In this document: piece after piece, positions 22,750 to 23,204 of the stretch
How positions within the stretch are numbered: position 1 is the first letter of the stretch
Layout of the letters: every line of letters starts with the position of its first letter
Assembly: GCA_964486825.1 (NCBI GenBank)
Contig: CAZAQS010000051.1
Span: forward strand, 1-23,204
Direction of reading: 5' to 3'
Source: CAZAQS01 sp964486825
Lineage (GTDB): Bacteria > Chloroflexota > Anaerolineae > Anaerolineales > UBA4823
DNA: 23,204 nt
Notes under the pieces: model-generated
What the model was told of the DNA's origin: nothing
The model's database searches: none
Seen by the model: only the letters and a program-made list of their open reading frames with translations
Position numbers and translations under genes: made by a program

Positions 22750-23192
22750 TGACGAATAGGATCATCCTGCTCGTAGAAGATAATCCCGACGATGAAGAGC
22801 TTATTTTAAGGAGTTTCAGACGAAGCCATGTCCTCAATGAAGTCATCGTAGCCCGAGATGGGGAAGAAGCTCTCGATTACTTGTTGGGAATGGGAAAATT
22901 CAGTGGACGAGATCTTAATTTGATGCCTCAGGTCGTGCTGCTCGATCTGAAGCTGCCGAAAGTAGGCGGTCTGGAGGTGCTGGAGCGAATGCGCCGGGAA
23001 CCGCATACGGCTATGATCCCTGTGGTGATCCTCACCTCATCGAGCGAAGAAGAGGATATCCTTGCCAGCTACAAATTGGGCGCCAACAGTTATGTGCGAA
23101 AACCGGTGGAATTTCAACATTTTGCGGAAGCCGTCCAACAGGTTGGTTTGTATTGGATGCTGGTCAACTCGTCCCCCCCGGCTCCCAATTAA
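22749..23192 (+). CDS. Stand-alone receiver protein (Rcp1/CheY-like response regulator)
   Basis: This 147-residue single-domain receiver has the acidic cluster E10/D11 with D14-D15 ('VEDNPDDEELI'), phospho-acceptor D66 in 'VVLLDLKLPKVGGLEVL', the T104 region 'VILTSSSEEED' and a late Lys in 'YVRKPVEFQHF'. The extra acidic residues and the 'NPDDEELILRSFRR' start are typical of Rcp1-type partners of phytochrome-like kinases. There is no DNA-binding or enzymatic output, so it acts by protein contact or as a phosphorelay intermediate. An upstream in-frame start (22719) would lie inside the kinase gene. The ATG at 22749 overlaps the kinase stop by one base and has GGAGG at 22737-22741. Co-translation with the kinase is likely. 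Confidence 0.94.
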   Translation: MTNRIILLVEDNPDDEELILRSFRRSHVLNEVIVARDGEEALDYLLGMGKFSGRDLNLMPQVVLLDLKLPKVGGLEVLERMRREPHTAMIPVVILTSSSEEEDILASYKLGANSYVRKPVEFQHFAEAVQQVGLYWMLVNSSPPAPN

Positions 23193-23204
23193 TATTAATG
23201 TTTT

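Overview
The window most likely comes from a Chloroflexota (Anaerolineae-like) chromosome. This is inferred from style rather than a marker gene. A secreted protein carries the N-terminal 'IYLPLVFKN' motif common in Chloroflexi exported proteins, and the amino-acid-binding lipoprotein has the valine/glutamate/threonine linker typical of that phylum. Many genes also lack a clear Shine-Dalgarno, and multi-PAS kinases dominate. No rRNA, tRNA, CRISPR array, insertion sequence or phage gene was seen.

Layout. (a) 1-1630, minus: the start of an amino-acid ABC permease and the upstream binding lipoprotein (AapJ/BztA type). A strong stem-loop separates them, and a good sigma70-type promoter drives a roughly 230-nt leader. 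(b) 1631-4994, minus: a YbaK-type aminoacyl-tRNA deacylase, an OmpR-family response regulator/histidine kinase pair, and a small exported Met/Gly-rich protein. The promoter of that small gene carries four TTCACA-like repeats at an exact 11-bp period, a plausible target of the neighbouring regulator. (c) 4995-8142, minus: uvrB and a PHP-domain phosphoesterase. (d) 8143-11513, plus: secG behind an extended -10 promoter enclosed in a perfect inverted repeat, a family-5 substrate-binding protein, and an exported tandem Gmad2-domain protein. A strong hairpin lies between this last gene and the convergent gene that follows. (e) 11540-11920, minus: a small VOC-fold protein, apparently from a leaderless mRNA.

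(f) 12021-23192 is almost entirely signal transduction. On the minus strand lie a triple-PAS kinase followed by a response regulator with a degenerate HD-GYP domain, and a REC-PAS-GAF-HisKA_3 kinase overlapping a NarL-type regulator. Then comes an AT-rich gap of about 0.6 kb holding a decayed piece of a membrane sensor domain. On the plus strand is a tightly packed operon: a PAS-only protein, a 5TM-GAF-PAS histidine kinase, and a stand-alone Rcp1/CheY-like receiver.

The most interesting points are the putative regulator box and Met-rich pairing at 2.1-5.0 kb, the inverted repeat around the secG promoter, the degenerate HD-GYP output, the kinase-less PAS protein with a conserved-looking C-terminal motif, the membrane-domain remnant, and an orphan perfect Shine-Dalgarno in the aapJ leader. 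No wholly new multi-gene system could be demonstrated from sequence alone.
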